The notes beneath the pieces are model-generated. The model ran no database searches and was not told where the DNA came from. It was given only the letters and a program-made list of their open reading frames with translations. From positions 434,001 through 498,000 of the forward strand of contig MKVF01000018.1 in the NCBI GenBank assembly GCA_001899145.1: a stretch of DNA of 64,000 nucleotides. The letters are read 5' to 3'. The stretch's first letter is position 1. Every line of letters starts with the position of its first letter. The stretch is from Flavobacteriia bacterium 40-80. Its GTDB lineage: Bacteria > Bacteroidota > Bacteroidia > Flavobacteriales_D > Crocinitomicaceae. This document shows positions 1 to 8,196 of this stretch, in pieces. A program made the translations under genes and the position numbers.

Positions 1-37
1 TTCAGCATTTAATATTCCCAATTCAACATTCATTATT
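1..37. repeat. ATTCA-type intergenic repeat text
   Basis: An AT-rich stretch made of ATTCAACATTCATTATT-like words runs into the stop codon of the leftward dps gene. The same vocabulary recurs at 8134-8188, 30775-30802, 31728-31789, 45654-45685 and 50764-50817, so it is treated as a dispersed degenerate repeat. No coding signal is visible. Confidence 0.5.
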
Positions 38-485
38 TCCCCAGCCACGCCGAGAACATCCAGGTGGATTTTTCTTTCTCACGGATCAGGTCACTCATAA
101 AAGCACTGGTTCCTTCGTCGTCTGCTTCTCCCGCTGCCGCTAAAATTTCCCGTTCGGTCTTCAATAAGGATTTTTGGGCTTCCACGATGTATTTCATACC
201 TTCTTTTCCATCGGAAATATAGGCATTTTCCTTTATCAGGCTTGTTTTTACATAATCGGCGAAAGTGTGAAGCGGTACGGCCTCATACGTAAGGATACGC
301 TCTGCCAGATCATCAATGATCACCTGGGTGCGTGTATAAAGTTCCTCGTATTTCAAATGAAGCTCGAAAAAATGAGGGCCTTTGATATTCCAGTGCAAAG
401 AACGAAGATTTTGGTAGTGAATCTGGTAAGTGGCGAGTAATTCATTTAGCCGGCTTACGATGTTGTTTTTTTCTTTCTTTCCCAT
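33..485 (-). CDS. dps: Dps/ferritin-like DNA-binding protein from starved cells
   Basis: A 150-residue Dps-family miniferritin. Dps dodecamers oxidise and store iron using hydrogen peroxide and protect DNA in the cytoplasm. The ferroxidase ligands can be read directly: H31, H43, E47, D58 and E62. Their spacing (12, 4, 11, 4) equals that of the E. coli Dps set H51, H63, D67, D78, E82. Length and the four-helix pattern fit the family. The N-terminal stretch is lysine-rich (GKKEKNN), as in Dps proteins that bind DNA through a flexible tail. The gene is monocistronic in this window and has a near-perfect Bacteroidota promoter just upstream (504-534). Expression in stationary phase or oxidative stress is inferred from the family. 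Confidence 0.95.
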   Translation of the reverse strand: MGKKEKNNIVSRLNELLATYQIHYQNLRSLHWNIKGPHFFELHLKYEELYTRTQVIIDDLAERILTYEAVPLHTFADYVKTSLIKENAYISDGKEGMKYIVEAQKSLLKTEREILAAAGEADDEGTSAFMSDLIREKEKSTWMFSAWLGK

Positions 486-503
486 AATCAGTGATTTTAA
501 TTA

Positions 504-534
504 CAAATATAAGTGTTTAAAACCTATAAACAAA
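504..534 (-). promoter_or_regulatory. Bacteroidota-type promoter of dps
   Basis: On the minus strand a TTTG (complement of 531-534), a 19-base spacer and TATATTTG (complement of 504-511) match the known Bacteroidota primary-sigma consensus TTTG-N19-TAnnTTTG. The dps ATG lies 18 bases further downstream. Confidence 0.75.
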
Positions 535-664
535 ATAGATTGTTTTGATGTTATTATTGATTTTGTGAATAGTAATCAGATTTTGTAAGTTTGCCTGAAT
601 ATAGTATTTGATTATTAACAACGTAGTCTTGAAAGAAATCTCCGGGCAGAGCAGCCGGATTCCT

Positions 665-672
665 TATATTTG
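665..672 (+). promoter_or_regulatory. Candidate -7 element for the HYR protein/PorP operon
   Basis: TATATTTG matches the Bacteroidota -7 box TAnnTTTG and lies about 40 bases before the ATG at 714. No TTTG is found at the expected upstream spacing. Instead there is a short hairpin (TCCGG at 641-645, CCGGA at 655-659). The -33 part is therefore unresolved. Confidence 0.4.
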
Positions 673-713
673 CGCTTGATAACAATTTTTTCAATATTTA
701 ATTTCACTAAAAT

Positions 714-3332
714 ATGAAGTTACGTTACATGCTAATGTTCTTTGTAGGTTGTTTTGCCCAGACTGCTTTCAGTCAGTATTACGATCTGTATAAGGACGAT
801 TTTGAAGCAAATCAGGGTTGGACATTTCAGAATGGAAGCGGCCTTAATCACTTTATTCTTGGAGAATGTGCGGGAAATTCTGCACCCGCTTCCGGAACTA
901 CAGCGCTTTATGTTGCACCAATGACAGGAACAGGTTCTGACTGCTCTGTCGGTTCTCAGCTTTCGTATGCTTATCAGCCGACAGCGAGCGGAGTAGATAC
1001 TGTTTGGGCATTTCAGGCTTTGACCTATAATAACTGTGCTCAGAACTTGGTGGTTGATTTTGATTATAAGCTGGAAACCAATGACGCCAATGATAAAGGT
1101 GCAATTGTTTATCGCCTGAACGCTTCTTCCCAGTGGCAGGTGCTGGCAGTTTTGGCTACTTCTACCAATTCATGGCTGAATGCGAGCTACAGCTTGCCAG
1201 CCTCATTAAACGGCCAGAATTTTGAAATAGGATTTTTGTTTACATTCGATAACAGTACTGTGAGCGGAATCCCGTTCGCGATTGATAATTTTACCGTAAA
1301 AGGCCTGGATATTATTGATCCGGTGATTTCCTGCCCGACAGCCCATTCGTTGATCGGAGATGCGAATTGCTCCGTTGTCCTGCCTGATCTGACAGGACTG
1401 GTTACCGCCAGTGACAATTGCTCACTGACAGCCGACCTGTCTTATTCCCAGTCTCCGAATATGGGAGAAACAGCGATAGGAACGTCAACAATTACATTTA
1501 CGGTATATGATGAGTCAAATAACTCGGCAAGCTGTACCATGACGCTGAACATGATTGATACGATCCGGCCTGTGATCGTGTGTAATCAGTTTGTCAATAT
1601 CAGTAACAATAACACGGCTTGTAATTATCTCGTTCCTGATCTGACAGGAGAAGTTGTTTCCATAACAGACAATTGTTCTTCTTCTAATTTTATTATTTCT
1701 CAGACACCTACTGTCGGAACCTCTGTTTCCGGAATTTTTAATGCTGTGGTAACTGTTGAAGATGAGCAGGGGAACGCAACTACCTGTTTTGTCCGTTTAC
1801 TTCCTGTTGACACGATCGCTCCGGTAATTACCTGTCCGAATGATGTAGTGGTGAACAACGGCACAAGCTGTACTTTTGTCGTTCCTGATTACACTCCGCA
1901 AGCCGTTGTGACTGATAACTGCGTGCTGTTATCTACCGTTCAGGTTCCGGCGGCAGGAGCAACTATTAATTCGGGAATCCATACGTTTAAGATCCGTGCG
2001 ACGGACGAGCTGGGGAACTATTCTGAATGTTCCTTCCAGGTAAGTGCGATCGAATCACAGGCCCCTCAGATCGTTGCCTGTCCTTCTGATATCTCTACAT
2101 GCGACTCTGTGATCAACTTCCAGAACATTACTGCAACTGATAACTGTCTGGTCGGGGTTTTTAAAGCAGATAATACCGGATTGAACTCAGGAGATGTGTT
2201 TCCTGTGGGAGTCACAAACTTAGAATATATAGCGAGAGATTCCTCCGGAAATACGGCGACATGCGCTTTTTCAGTAACACGCCTTGCTTTGCCTGAAGTA
2301 CCTTCATTCATAGAAGATACGATTAATCTGTGTAACCAGAATTCAACAGCGATTGCAGCGGTACCGGTAACACAGGGAACAGGATACTGGTCTGTTCCTT
2401 CTGGCTCATCTGTTACTATAGCAGATGTGAATCAGGCTTCCACAACAGCCTCAGGATTGGCGCCGGGAAGTAATGTGGTGATTTGGAACACGACTTCACA
2501 AAACTGCGGAAGCACATTTAAGAATTTAATTATTAATAATTATTCATTGTCCTCTCCTTCAGTTGTGTTGAAAGACACAACTTATAATTGTGGTACAGGA
2601 AATGTGCTGCTGACTGCACAACCTCCTCAGTCAGGAACAGGAATCTGGACCTCCGATGTTCAGAGTACCATTACAAATGCGAATTATCATAATGCTTTGG
2701 CAACTAACTTACAGGGAGGCTGGAATACGTTTTATTATACCGTTACTAACGGAGTCTGCCCTTCAAATGTGGACTCCATGAAAGTATTTAAGATGGTAAA
2801 ACCTCAGATCTTGAATATTTCTGATACGTCCGTGTGTGAGAAAACAGTACTGGAGCTGGTAGGTACGACTCCTCCGTCATATACGCAGGCTATTTGGTAT
2901 TTTGAAGAAGGAAACGGATCTTTTTCCAATGAATTCAGTCCTGTGACACAACTGACGGATTATAAAATGGGAACCAGCGTGATTGTTTATTCGTTCAATC
3001 ACAGTTACTGCGGCCTGGCGAATGATACGCTGATCCTGACATACAATAATTGTGACGGAAATGAATTTGTGATTCCGACGCTTATTACACCGAATCAGGA
3101 TGGTAAGAACGATTCTTTTGTGATTGACGGACTAAATGCGAAATATCCGAAATGTAAGATGACAATTGTCAACCGTTGGGGAAGCATTGTATTTGAGTCA
3201 GACGGTTATCCTGTAGCCTGGGACGGGACTTTCAAAGGAGATCCGCTCCCTGTGGGAACTTACTATTATGTCATTGAGCTAAATGACGGTAATAAAAAAT
3301 CACTTACAGGACCAATTAGTATCATTCGTTAA
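714..3332 (+). CDS. HYR-repeat cell-surface protein with T9SS type B (CHU_C) sorting domain
   Basis: A large secreted protein of 872 residues. A signal peptide (about 1-20, ending near AFSQ) is followed by a jelly-roll-like region (25-195). Four HYR-type Ig-like domains follow (about 200-530), each with the pattern DxxxPxIxCP and a DNCS or DNC core. A cysteine-containing beta-rich stretch comes next. The last 90 residues, from about VIPTLITPNQDGKNDSF to the end, are a gliding-motility C-terminal domain with NRWGxxVFE and GTYYYVIE, which marks type B T9SS cargo. HYR domains are usually adhesive. The gene directly precedes a PorP/SprF gene by 11 bases, an arrangement typical of type B cargo that needs a dedicated SprF-like partner. 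The ligand is unknown. Confidence 0.88.
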   Translation: MKLRYMLMFFVGCFAQTAFSQYYDLYKDDFEANQGWTFQNGSGLNHFILGECAGNSAPASGTTALYVAPMTGTGSDCSVGSQLSYAYQPTASGVDTVWAFQALTYNNCAQNLVVDFDYKLETNDANDKGAIVYRLNASSQWQVLAVLATSTNSWLNASYSLPASLNGQNFEIGFLFTFDNSTVSGIPFAIDNFTVKGLDIIDPVISCPTAHSLIGDANCSVVLPDLTGLVTASDNCSLTADLSYSQSPNMGETAIGTSTITFTVYDESNNSASCTMTLNMIDTIRPVIVCNQFVNISNNNTACNYLVPDLTGEVVSITDNCSSSNFIISQTPTVGTSVSGIFNAVVTVEDEQGNATTCFVRLLPVDTIAPVITCPNDVVVNNGTSCTFVVPDYTPQAVVTDNCVLLSTVQVPAAGATINSGIHTFKIRATDELGNYSECSFQVSAIESQAPQIVACPSDISTCDSVINFQNITATDNCLVGVFKADNTGLNSGDVFPVGVTNLEYIARDSSGNTATCAFSVTRLALPEVPSFIEDTINLCNQNSTAIAAVPVTQGTGYWSVPSGSSVTIADVNQASTTASGLAPGSNVVIWNTTSQNCGSTFKNLIINNYSLSSPSVVLKDTTYNCGTGNVLLTAQPPQSGTGIWTSDVQSTITNANYHNALATNLQGGWNTFYYTVTNGVCPSNVDSMKVFKMVKPQILNISDTSVCEKTVLELVGTTPPSYTQAIWYFEEGNGSFSNEFSPVTQLTDYKMGTSVIVYSFNHSYCGLANDTLILTYNNCDGNEFVIPTLITPNQDGKNDSFVIDGLNAKYPKCKMTIVNRWGSIVFESDGYPVAWDGTFKGDPLPVGTYYYVIELNDGNKKSLTGPISIIR

Positions 3333-3343
3333 TCTGTTTAGTC

Positions 3344-4384
3344 ATGAAGAAATTTAGAATAATCATATTAAGTGCATTAACGTTTGGTGTGACATCCGTT
3401 TTTGCACAACAGGAGTTTCAGTTCGGAAACTACACACATAATCCTTATCTTTTCAATCCTGCTGCAGGCGGATTGACGGATTTCACCCAGATTGATCTGG
3501 GATACCGCAATCAGCATATCAGCTCCGATGGAAATCCGGTAACGATGTATTTGTCAGGACATACGCAGCTATACCTGAAAAAGAATAAGGGAGCTGCCAA
3601 GGTATTTAATCCGGATGGTGTTTCCATGTACACACCGCCTTTGAACAGTGTAGGGAAATTTAAGCAGATTGTTGGGGGAAGAGTAATTAATGATGGAATC
3701 GGGCCATTCCAGAAGACAGGAATTATGGCAACTTATGCCGTTCATCTTCCTTTGACTAAAAAGCTTAGTTTCGGAGCAGGACTGGGCTTAGGATGGAACA
3801 ACATCGGTATCAACCCTTCCAAAGTAGTGGTTCAGTCGGAAGCAGATGATATCCTGCAGGGATTCGGAGCAAGATGGAACCAGAACAACCTGGATCTTCA
3901 GGCAGGCTTAGTGGTTTATACGGATAGATTTACGTTCAGCTTTAGCGGGACACAGTTATTAGGCAGCAAGTTTAACTTTAGTGATGCTTATTTTATAAGT
4001 AAGCTGAACAGTCACTGGCTGATTTATTCGTCCTATAAAATAAAAGCGGGAGAAAACTTTACCGTTGAGCCGTTCATGATGGCAAGAGCCGTGAAAAATT
4101 CACCGTTCAGCGCAGATTTGGGAGCGAAAGTCCATTACAATTACTTATGGCTGGGAGCACAATACAGAACATCTCAGTCCTTTGTGATCTCACTGGGATT
4201 GAACTTCCTGAAAAATCTGTACCTGAGCTATGCTTTCGAATACAGCGCCAAAGCAACAAGAGTTTCGACAGCAGGAACACATGAAATACAGCTGGGAATC
4301 TATCTGGGAAAATCCAGAAAAGCCGCAGCTAAAACGATTCCGCCGGTTGAAAATACAGAAGAACCCGAAACTTCAGGAGAGTAA
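3344..4384 (+). CDS. PorP/SprF family type IX secretion system membrane protein
   Basis: 346 residues with a signal peptide (about 1-21, ending SVFAQ) and the family opening QFGNYTHNPYLFNPAAGG. Amphipathic beta-strand repeats typical of an outer-membrane barrel follow. Known SprF/PorP proteins sit in the outer membrane and help export or anchor type B T9SS cargo. The gene starts 11 bases after the upstream CHU_C protein and ends at a strong terminator (4406-4433), so the two form a cargo-partner operon. The last 25 residues are acidic and unstructured. Specificity for the upstream protein is inferred from linkage. Confidence 0.88.
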   Translation: MKKFRIIILSALTFGVTSVFAQQEFQFGNYTHNPYLFNPAAGGLTDFTQIDLGYRNQHISSDGNPVTMYLSGHTQLYLKKNKGAAKVFNPDGVSMYTPPLNSVGKFKQIVGGRVINDGIGPFQKTGIMATYAVHLPLTKKLSFGAGLGLGWNNIGINPSKVVVQSEADDILQGFGARWNQNNLDLQAGLVVYTDRFTFSFSGTQLLGSKFNFSDAYFISKLNSHWLIYSSYKIKAGENFTVEPFMMARAVKNSPFSADLGAKVHYNYLWLGAQYRTSQSFVISLGLNFLKNLYLSYAFEYSAKATRVSTAGTHEIQLGIYLGKSRKAAAKTIPPVENTEEPETSGE

Positions 4385-4405
4385 GATCTTTTGGAATAAA
4401 TTCAG

Positions 4406-4433
4406 AGTCCGTTCATTTCGAACGGACTTTTTT
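4406..4433 (+). terminator. Rho-independent terminator
   Basis: AGTCCGTTC (4406-4414) and GAACGGACT (4420-4428) form a 9-bp perfect stem with a 5-base loop, followed by a T run to 4433. It ends the HYR protein/PorP operon and separates it from the Rrf2 gene. Confidence 0.9.
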
Positions 4434-4462
4434 GTAATATTGAAGGAGATTTCCGCCAGATT

Positions 4463-4918
4463 ATGATCCCAAGAAAGTCAAAATATGCAATTCAGGCATT
4501 AAAAAGCCTGGCAAAAGTTTATCCTGAAAAGGGGCGGCTTGCTATTGCTTTTATTGCAGATCAGGAACGGATTCCGAAAAAATTTCTGGAAGCAATTCTG
4601 CTGCAGCTTAGAAATGTAGGAATTGTCGGAAGTAAAATGGGACCGGCCGGAGGATATTATCTTTTGAAATCACCTGATGATATTGCATTGAGTGATATTA
4701 TAAGAGCGACAGGAGGGCCCATCGCTTTGTTGCCTTGCGTGAGCCTGAATTTCTATGAAGCCTGTGAAGATTGCCCCAGTGAAGAATTGTGCGGATTGCA
4801 TGAAGTTTTGGAAGAAGTCCGTGAAGCATCTGTACGGATTCTTGCGAAAACAAGCCTGACTGATTTAATTAAAAGAGAATCGAAGCTTTTGAAGTTAAGT
4901 CAAAGTACTGATAATTAA
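4463..4918 (+). CDS. Rrf2 family transcriptional regulator, four-cysteine type
   Basis: 151 residues with the Rrf2 winged helix: an N-terminal helix starting MIPRKSKYAIQAL, a recognition region around QERIPKKFLEAIL, and the wing GPAGGYYL (60-67). Cys92, Cys101, Cys104 and Cys110 form a cluster where IscR-type proteins bind an Fe-S cluster (C92, C98, C104 in IscR). The extra cysteine makes metal or Fe-S sensing plausible but unproven. The gene stands directly before sulfate assimilation genes. A CymR/IscR-like role in sulfur control is therefore likely by context. A purine-rich AAGGAGA lies upstream of the start. A 131-base gap with a candidate dyad separates it from the transporter fusion. 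Confidence 0.85.
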   Translation: MIPRKSKYAIQALKSLAKVYPEKGRLAIAFIADQERIPKKFLEAILLQLRNVGIVGSKMGPAGGYYLLKSPDDIALSDIIRATGGPIALLPCVSLNFYEACEDCPSEELCGLHEVLEEVREASVRILAKTSLTDLIKRESKLLKLSQSTDN

Positions 4919-4958
4919 TATTTTATTTTCCCATATATTCTACTTATACGATAGGATA

Positions 4959-4974
4959 ACAATAAAATAATTGT
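4959..4974. promoter_or_regulatory. Candidate operator (imperfect dyad) before the sulfate operon
   Basis: ACAATAAAATAATTGT is an imperfect palindrome (12 of 16 positions symmetric, outer 5 bp perfect). It lies in the gap between the Rrf2 gene and the TauE fusion, next to ATACGATAGGATAAC. It could be the Rrf2 binding site, but the region is AT-rich and this is only a positional guess. Confidence 0.3.
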
Positions 4975-5049
4975 CTGAATTCTTGGAGATTATAATATTG
5001 CTTTTTTTCTTTGCCGGGTCATAAAAGGAAATCAGCCTGAATAAATTCA

Positions 5050-6519
5050 ATGGGAAGAACTAAAAAACTTTTACCAATTTTCGTTAGAGAACAAGAAGTT
5101 CATTTAATTATTTCGGATGTACAGGATGCTGATTTAGAAAACGTTCGTGCCCTTATTTCCGGTTTCAGACAAACTTCCATTTATTTAATCAACGCAAAGG
5201 TTTCGGAAGCAGCTCTCACAGAGTTTACTCTGTTTGGCAATGTTATCGTTAAGCAGCAGACAGATGATAATATCATTTCAGCTGCACGATTTGTTTTTTC
5301 ATTTTCCAGGGAGAAGACAGCAGCTGAATCTTTGATGAATCATGCTCACACGAACGGAATATTAGTGACTTTTGCTTTTTTTCCGGAGCTGAGTAATTTC
5401 TTTTTTGGAAAATCCGTTGATAAAGGGTCTGTTCATTTGGCTGTTACGGTTCAGGGAGAATCGCCGGTATTGGAGAACAGGATCCGGCAAACATTGGAAG
5501 ACCATTTTCCCGGTTCTGTATCGAAAAGCGCGGATCAATTGACCCGGTTAGAGTCGTTTCTCAGCAAAGACTTTAAAAAGAGGGTACATCAGCTGAATAA
5601 ACAAACGGCTGTTCTTGTCAGTAAGAAATCAAAGCCATGGTATGATTTTTCCTATAAGAAAACAGCAGTTTACCTGGTGAGCATTCTGGGAACAATGATT
5701 GCCGGGCATATCTTATTTTCCATGGTTCCTCCCGCTGCCGTATGGGAAAAATTCAACGCACTTGTTGATACGCTTGATGTAACATTCCTGTATTTTATTC
5801 TGGGCGGCTTTATCGCGCAGATGATCGATGGCGCATTGGGAATGGCGTATGGTGTTTCTGCGACGACCTTTTTGCTCTCCTTTGGCGTGAGCCCTGCTGT
5901 AGCGAGCATGTCTGTCCATGCTTCTGAAATATTTACCAGCGGTGTTTCGGGCATCATGCACCTGAAGTTCGGAAACGTGAACAGCCGCTTATTTAAAAAT
6001 ATTGTTGTTCCGGGAGTAATAGGAGCAATTATCGGCGCATATATCTTATCGGAATTTGAATCCTACAGCGCATATATAAAACCTATTGTGAGCTCCTATA
6101 CGCTGTTCTTGGGAGCGTTGATCATTTATAAAGTGGTACGAAAACGACAGAACCGTAAAAAAGTAACCAGAGTAGGCTGGCTGGCAACTTTAGGAGGTTT
6201 TCTGGACTCGATCGGAGGTGGTGGCTGGGGACCTGTTGTTTCTTCAACACTGATTTCCAGAGGTAAAAATCCCAGGATGATTGTTGGGTCAGTAAACCTG
6301 GCGGAGTTTTTTGTATCGCTGGCAAGCTCCATCACTTTTTTTAGTTTCATTGGCGCAGATGCGTGGCAGCCGATCCTGGGATTAATTCTCGGAGGAATCT
6401 GTGCTGCTCCTATTGCTGCTTATATGGCTTCCCGCTTAAATGTAAAAGCGATGATGCTTTTTGTTGGCATTGTTGTGATTATAGCCAGTCTGAAAAATGT
6501 TTTATCTATATTTTTTTAA
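5050..6519 (+). CDS. TauE/SafE family transporter fused to a degenerate Met8/CysG-N-like domain
   Basis: 489 residues in two parts. Residues 1-190 resemble the NAD-binding and dimerisation domains of precorrin-2 dehydrogenase (Met8, CysG N-terminus). The opening LLPIFV and the segment FFPELSNFFFGKSVDKGS...GESPVLENRIRQTLE (110-150) match that family. The glycine-rich NAD motif is replaced by ISDVQDADLENV (21-32), and the usual catalytic VVD-x-PEL is AFFPEL (109-114). The domain therefore looks catalytically dead. Residues 205-489 form a polytopic TSUP/TauE transporter with GGFIAQMIDGALGMAYG and GGFLDSIGGGGWGPV repeats, a family that moves sulfite, sulfate or organosulfonates across the inner membrane. 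Linkage to cysH-cysD-cysN supports a sulfate or sulfite role. The cysH ATG follows 2 bases after the stop. Confidence 0.85.
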   Translation: MGRTKKLLPIFVREQEVHLIISDVQDADLENVRALISGFRQTSIYLINAKVSEAALTEFTLFGNVIVKQQTDDNIISAARFVFSFSREKTAAESLMNHAHTNGILVTFAFFPELSNFFFGKSVDKGSVHLAVTVQGESPVLENRIRQTLEDHFPGSVSKSADQLTRLESFLSKDFKKRVHQLNKQTAVLVSKKSKPWYDFSYKKTAVYLVSILGTMIAGHILFSMVPPAAVWEKFNALVDTLDVTFLYFILGGFIAQMIDGALGMAYGVSATTFLLSFGVSPAVASMSVHASEIFTSGVSGIMHLKFGNVNSRLFKNIVVPGVIGAIIGAYILSEFESYSAYIKPIVSSYTLFLGALIIYKVVRKRQNRKKVTRVGWLATLGGFLDSIGGGGWGPVVSSTLISRGKNPRMIVGSVNLAEFFVSLASSITFFSFIGADAWQPILGLILGGICAAPIAAYMASRLNVKAMMLFVGIVVIIASLKNVLSIFF

Positions 6520-6521
6520 AT

Positions 6522-7211
6522 ATGAATCCATCTGCATTTGAACATATTAATACGAATGATCTGACAGAGCTGCTGACAGCGATTACGCAAGTAGAAGGTG
6601 TGAATGCCGCTTTTTCAACAAGCTTGAGCATTGAGGACCAGGTTATCACAGATGTTATTTTTAAAAATAATCTTCCTATTCGTGTTTTTACGCTGGATAC
6701 AGGACGTTTGTTTCCCGAAACGTATAGCCTGATGTCTTCCACAAGGGAGCGTTATAAGAAGGATTTGGAAACGTATTATGGAAAGGCGGAGGAATTACAA
6801 AAGCTGGTAACAGAAAAAGGGCCGAATTTATTTTACGAATCGGTAGAAAACAGAAAAGCGTGCTGTCATGTACGTAAAGTCGAACCGTTGAACCGTGCTC
6901 TGGAAGGTGTAAATGTATGGATCACAGGGTTAAGAGCGGAACATTCTGAAAACAGGCACGATATGCACGTATTTGAATGGGATCAGAGCCGTGAAATAAC
7001 CAAAGTAAATCCGTTGATCAGCTGGACGACAGAAGAGGTATGGAAATATATCCGTTCGTATAATGTTCCCTACAATGTTCTGCAGGATCGCGGATTCATC
7101 AGCTTGGGATGCCAGCCTTGTACAAGAGCGGTTAAAGAAGGAGAAGCCTTTCGTGCAGGACGCTGGTGGTGGGAAGATAATTCTAAAAAAGAATGCGGCT
7201 TGCATTCATAA
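6522..7211 (+). CDS. cysH: Assimilatory adenylyl-sulfate (APS) reductase, 4Fe-4S type
   Basis: 229 residues from the ATG at 6522; a longer open frame reaches into the transporter gene, but this start sits 2 bases after the transporter stop and gives the normal family length. The protein reduces activated sulfate to sulfite with thioredoxin. Visible motifs are SLSIEDQ (34-40), the nucleotide-binding segment LDTGRLFPET (58-67), the cysteine pairs C114-C115 and C197-C200, and the C-terminal catalytic ECGLH with Cys225. The CC plus CxxC set ligates a 4Fe-4S cluster in APS reductases and is absent from PAPS reductases of the E. coli type, so APS is the expected substrate. No APS kinase gene is present nearby, which agrees. 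Confidence 0.93.
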   Translation: MNPSAFEHINTNDLTELLTAITQVEGVNAAFSTSLSIEDQVITDVIFKNNLPIRVFTLDTGRLFPETYSLMSSTRERYKKDLETYYGKAEELQKLVTEKGPNLFYESVENRKACCHVRKVEPLNRALEGVNVWITGLRAEHSENRHDMHVFEWDQSREITKVNPLISWTTEEVWKYIRSYNVPYNVLQDRGFISLGCQPCTRAVKEGEAFRAGRWWWEDNSKKECGLHS

Positions 7212-7232
7212 ACTGATAATTTATTTGGAGAT

Positions 7233-8132
7233 ATGAGTGATTATTTAGACCGGTTAGAAGCAGAAGCAATTCACGTGCTGCGTGAAACTGCGGGACAATT
7301 TGAACGTCCCGCGTTGCTTTTCAGTGGAGGAAAAGACAGTATTTGTCTGGTGCATCTCGCGTTAAAAGCGTTCAGCCCGGGAAAATTTCCTTTTCCGTTG
7401 GTTCATGTGGATACGGGACATAATTTCCCAGAAGCACTGGCTTTCAGAGATAACCTGGCAGAAAAGCTGGGTGAGAAGCTGATTGTAAGAAGGGTGGAAG
7501 ATACTTTAAAGCGAAAAGGAATTCCGGATGCAAAAGGAAAATTCCCAAGTAGAAATGCTCTGCAGACGCATACATTATTGGAAACTATCGAAGAATTTGA
7601 ATTTGATGCGTGTATCGGAGGTGCAAGGCGTGATGAGGAAAAAGCCCGCGCAAAAGAACGCTTCTTTTCCGTAAGAGATGAGTTTGGACAATGGGATCCG
7701 AAATTGCAGCGCCCTGAACTCTGGAATATCTACAATGGTAAGATTCATAAAGGAGAAAACGTGCGCGTATTCCCGATTTCCAACTGGACAGAATTAGATG
7801 TGTGGAATTATATTCTGCGTGAGAATATTGAGTTACCTTCCATCTATTTCACACACGAGCGGGAATGTGTTGTAACAGAATCCGGCCAATTAATGACCAC
7901 AAATGAATTTGTGACGTTGGACGGAGCAGATGTTGTGGAGACGAGATTGGTACGCTATCGTACCGTAGGAGACATGACGTGTACAGCAGCTGTAGAAAGC
8001 CGGGCGGTGAATGTAGCCGATATTATCGACGAGCTGAAAAATGCAACTGTTTCTGAAAGAGGTGCAACAAGAATGGATGACAGAATCTCTGAAGCGGCGA
8101 TGGAAGACAGAAAAAAAGGAGGATATTTTTGA
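7233..8132 (+). CDS. cysD: Sulfate adenylyltransferase subunit 2
   Basis: 299 residues. CysD is the catalytic subunit of ATP sulfurylase and makes APS and pyrophosphate from sulfate and ATP, driven by GTP hydrolysis in CysN. The PP-loop FSGGKDSI lies at about 30-37. The family blocks HVDTGHNFPE, GGARRDEEKARAKER and the C-terminal DRxSEAAMEDRKKGGYF are all present, and the length is normal. It follows cysH by 21 bases and precedes cysN by 64 bases. That gap contains an ATTCA-type repeat able to fold into a hairpin. Confidence 0.97.
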   Translation: MSDYLDRLEAEAIHVLRETAGQFERPALLFSGGKDSICLVHLALKAFSPGKFPFPLVHVDTGHNFPEALAFRDNLAEKLGEKLIVRRVEDTLKRKGIPDAKGKFPSRNALQTHTLLETIEEFEFDACIGGARRDEEKARAKERFFSVRDEFGQWDPKLQRPELWNIYNGKIHKGENVRVFPISNWTELDVWNYILRENIELPSIYFTHERECVVTESGQLMTTNEFVTLDGADVVETRLVRYRTVGDMTCTAAVESRAVNVADIIDELKNATVSERGATRMDDRISEAAMEDRKKGGYF

Positions 8133-8133
8133 G

Positions 8134-8188
8134 AATTATGAATAATGAAATATCTCACCTGATAATTCAATATTCAACATTCATAATT
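8134..8188. repeat. ATTCA-type repeat forming an inverted repeat between cysD and cysN
   Basis: AATTATGAATAATGAA (8134-8149) and TTCAACATTCATAATT (8173-8188) are reverse complements at 14 of 16 positions. The element occupies nearly the whole gap between cysD and cysN and uses the same vocabulary as the other ATTCA repeats in the window. A hairpin here could change cysD to cysN expression, but no T run follows, so it is not a standard terminator. Confidence 0.6.
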
Positions 8189-8196
8189 AAAAACAC

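Noticed and set aside
898-1417. Open frames of 68-76 codons opposite the HYR-protein gene
   Set aside because: They lie entirely inside a well-supported coding region on the other strand and encode no recognisable protein.
4919-5049. Riboswitch (SAM or cobalamin) before the sulfate operon
   Set aside because: The 131-base leader is AT-rich and lacks the conserved stems and GC-rich core of known sulfur-related riboswitches.
6363-6521. N-terminal extension of CysH into the transporter gene
   Set aside because: The extension overlaps the transporter C-terminus and would add 53 unlike residues; the ATG at 6522 gives the family length.
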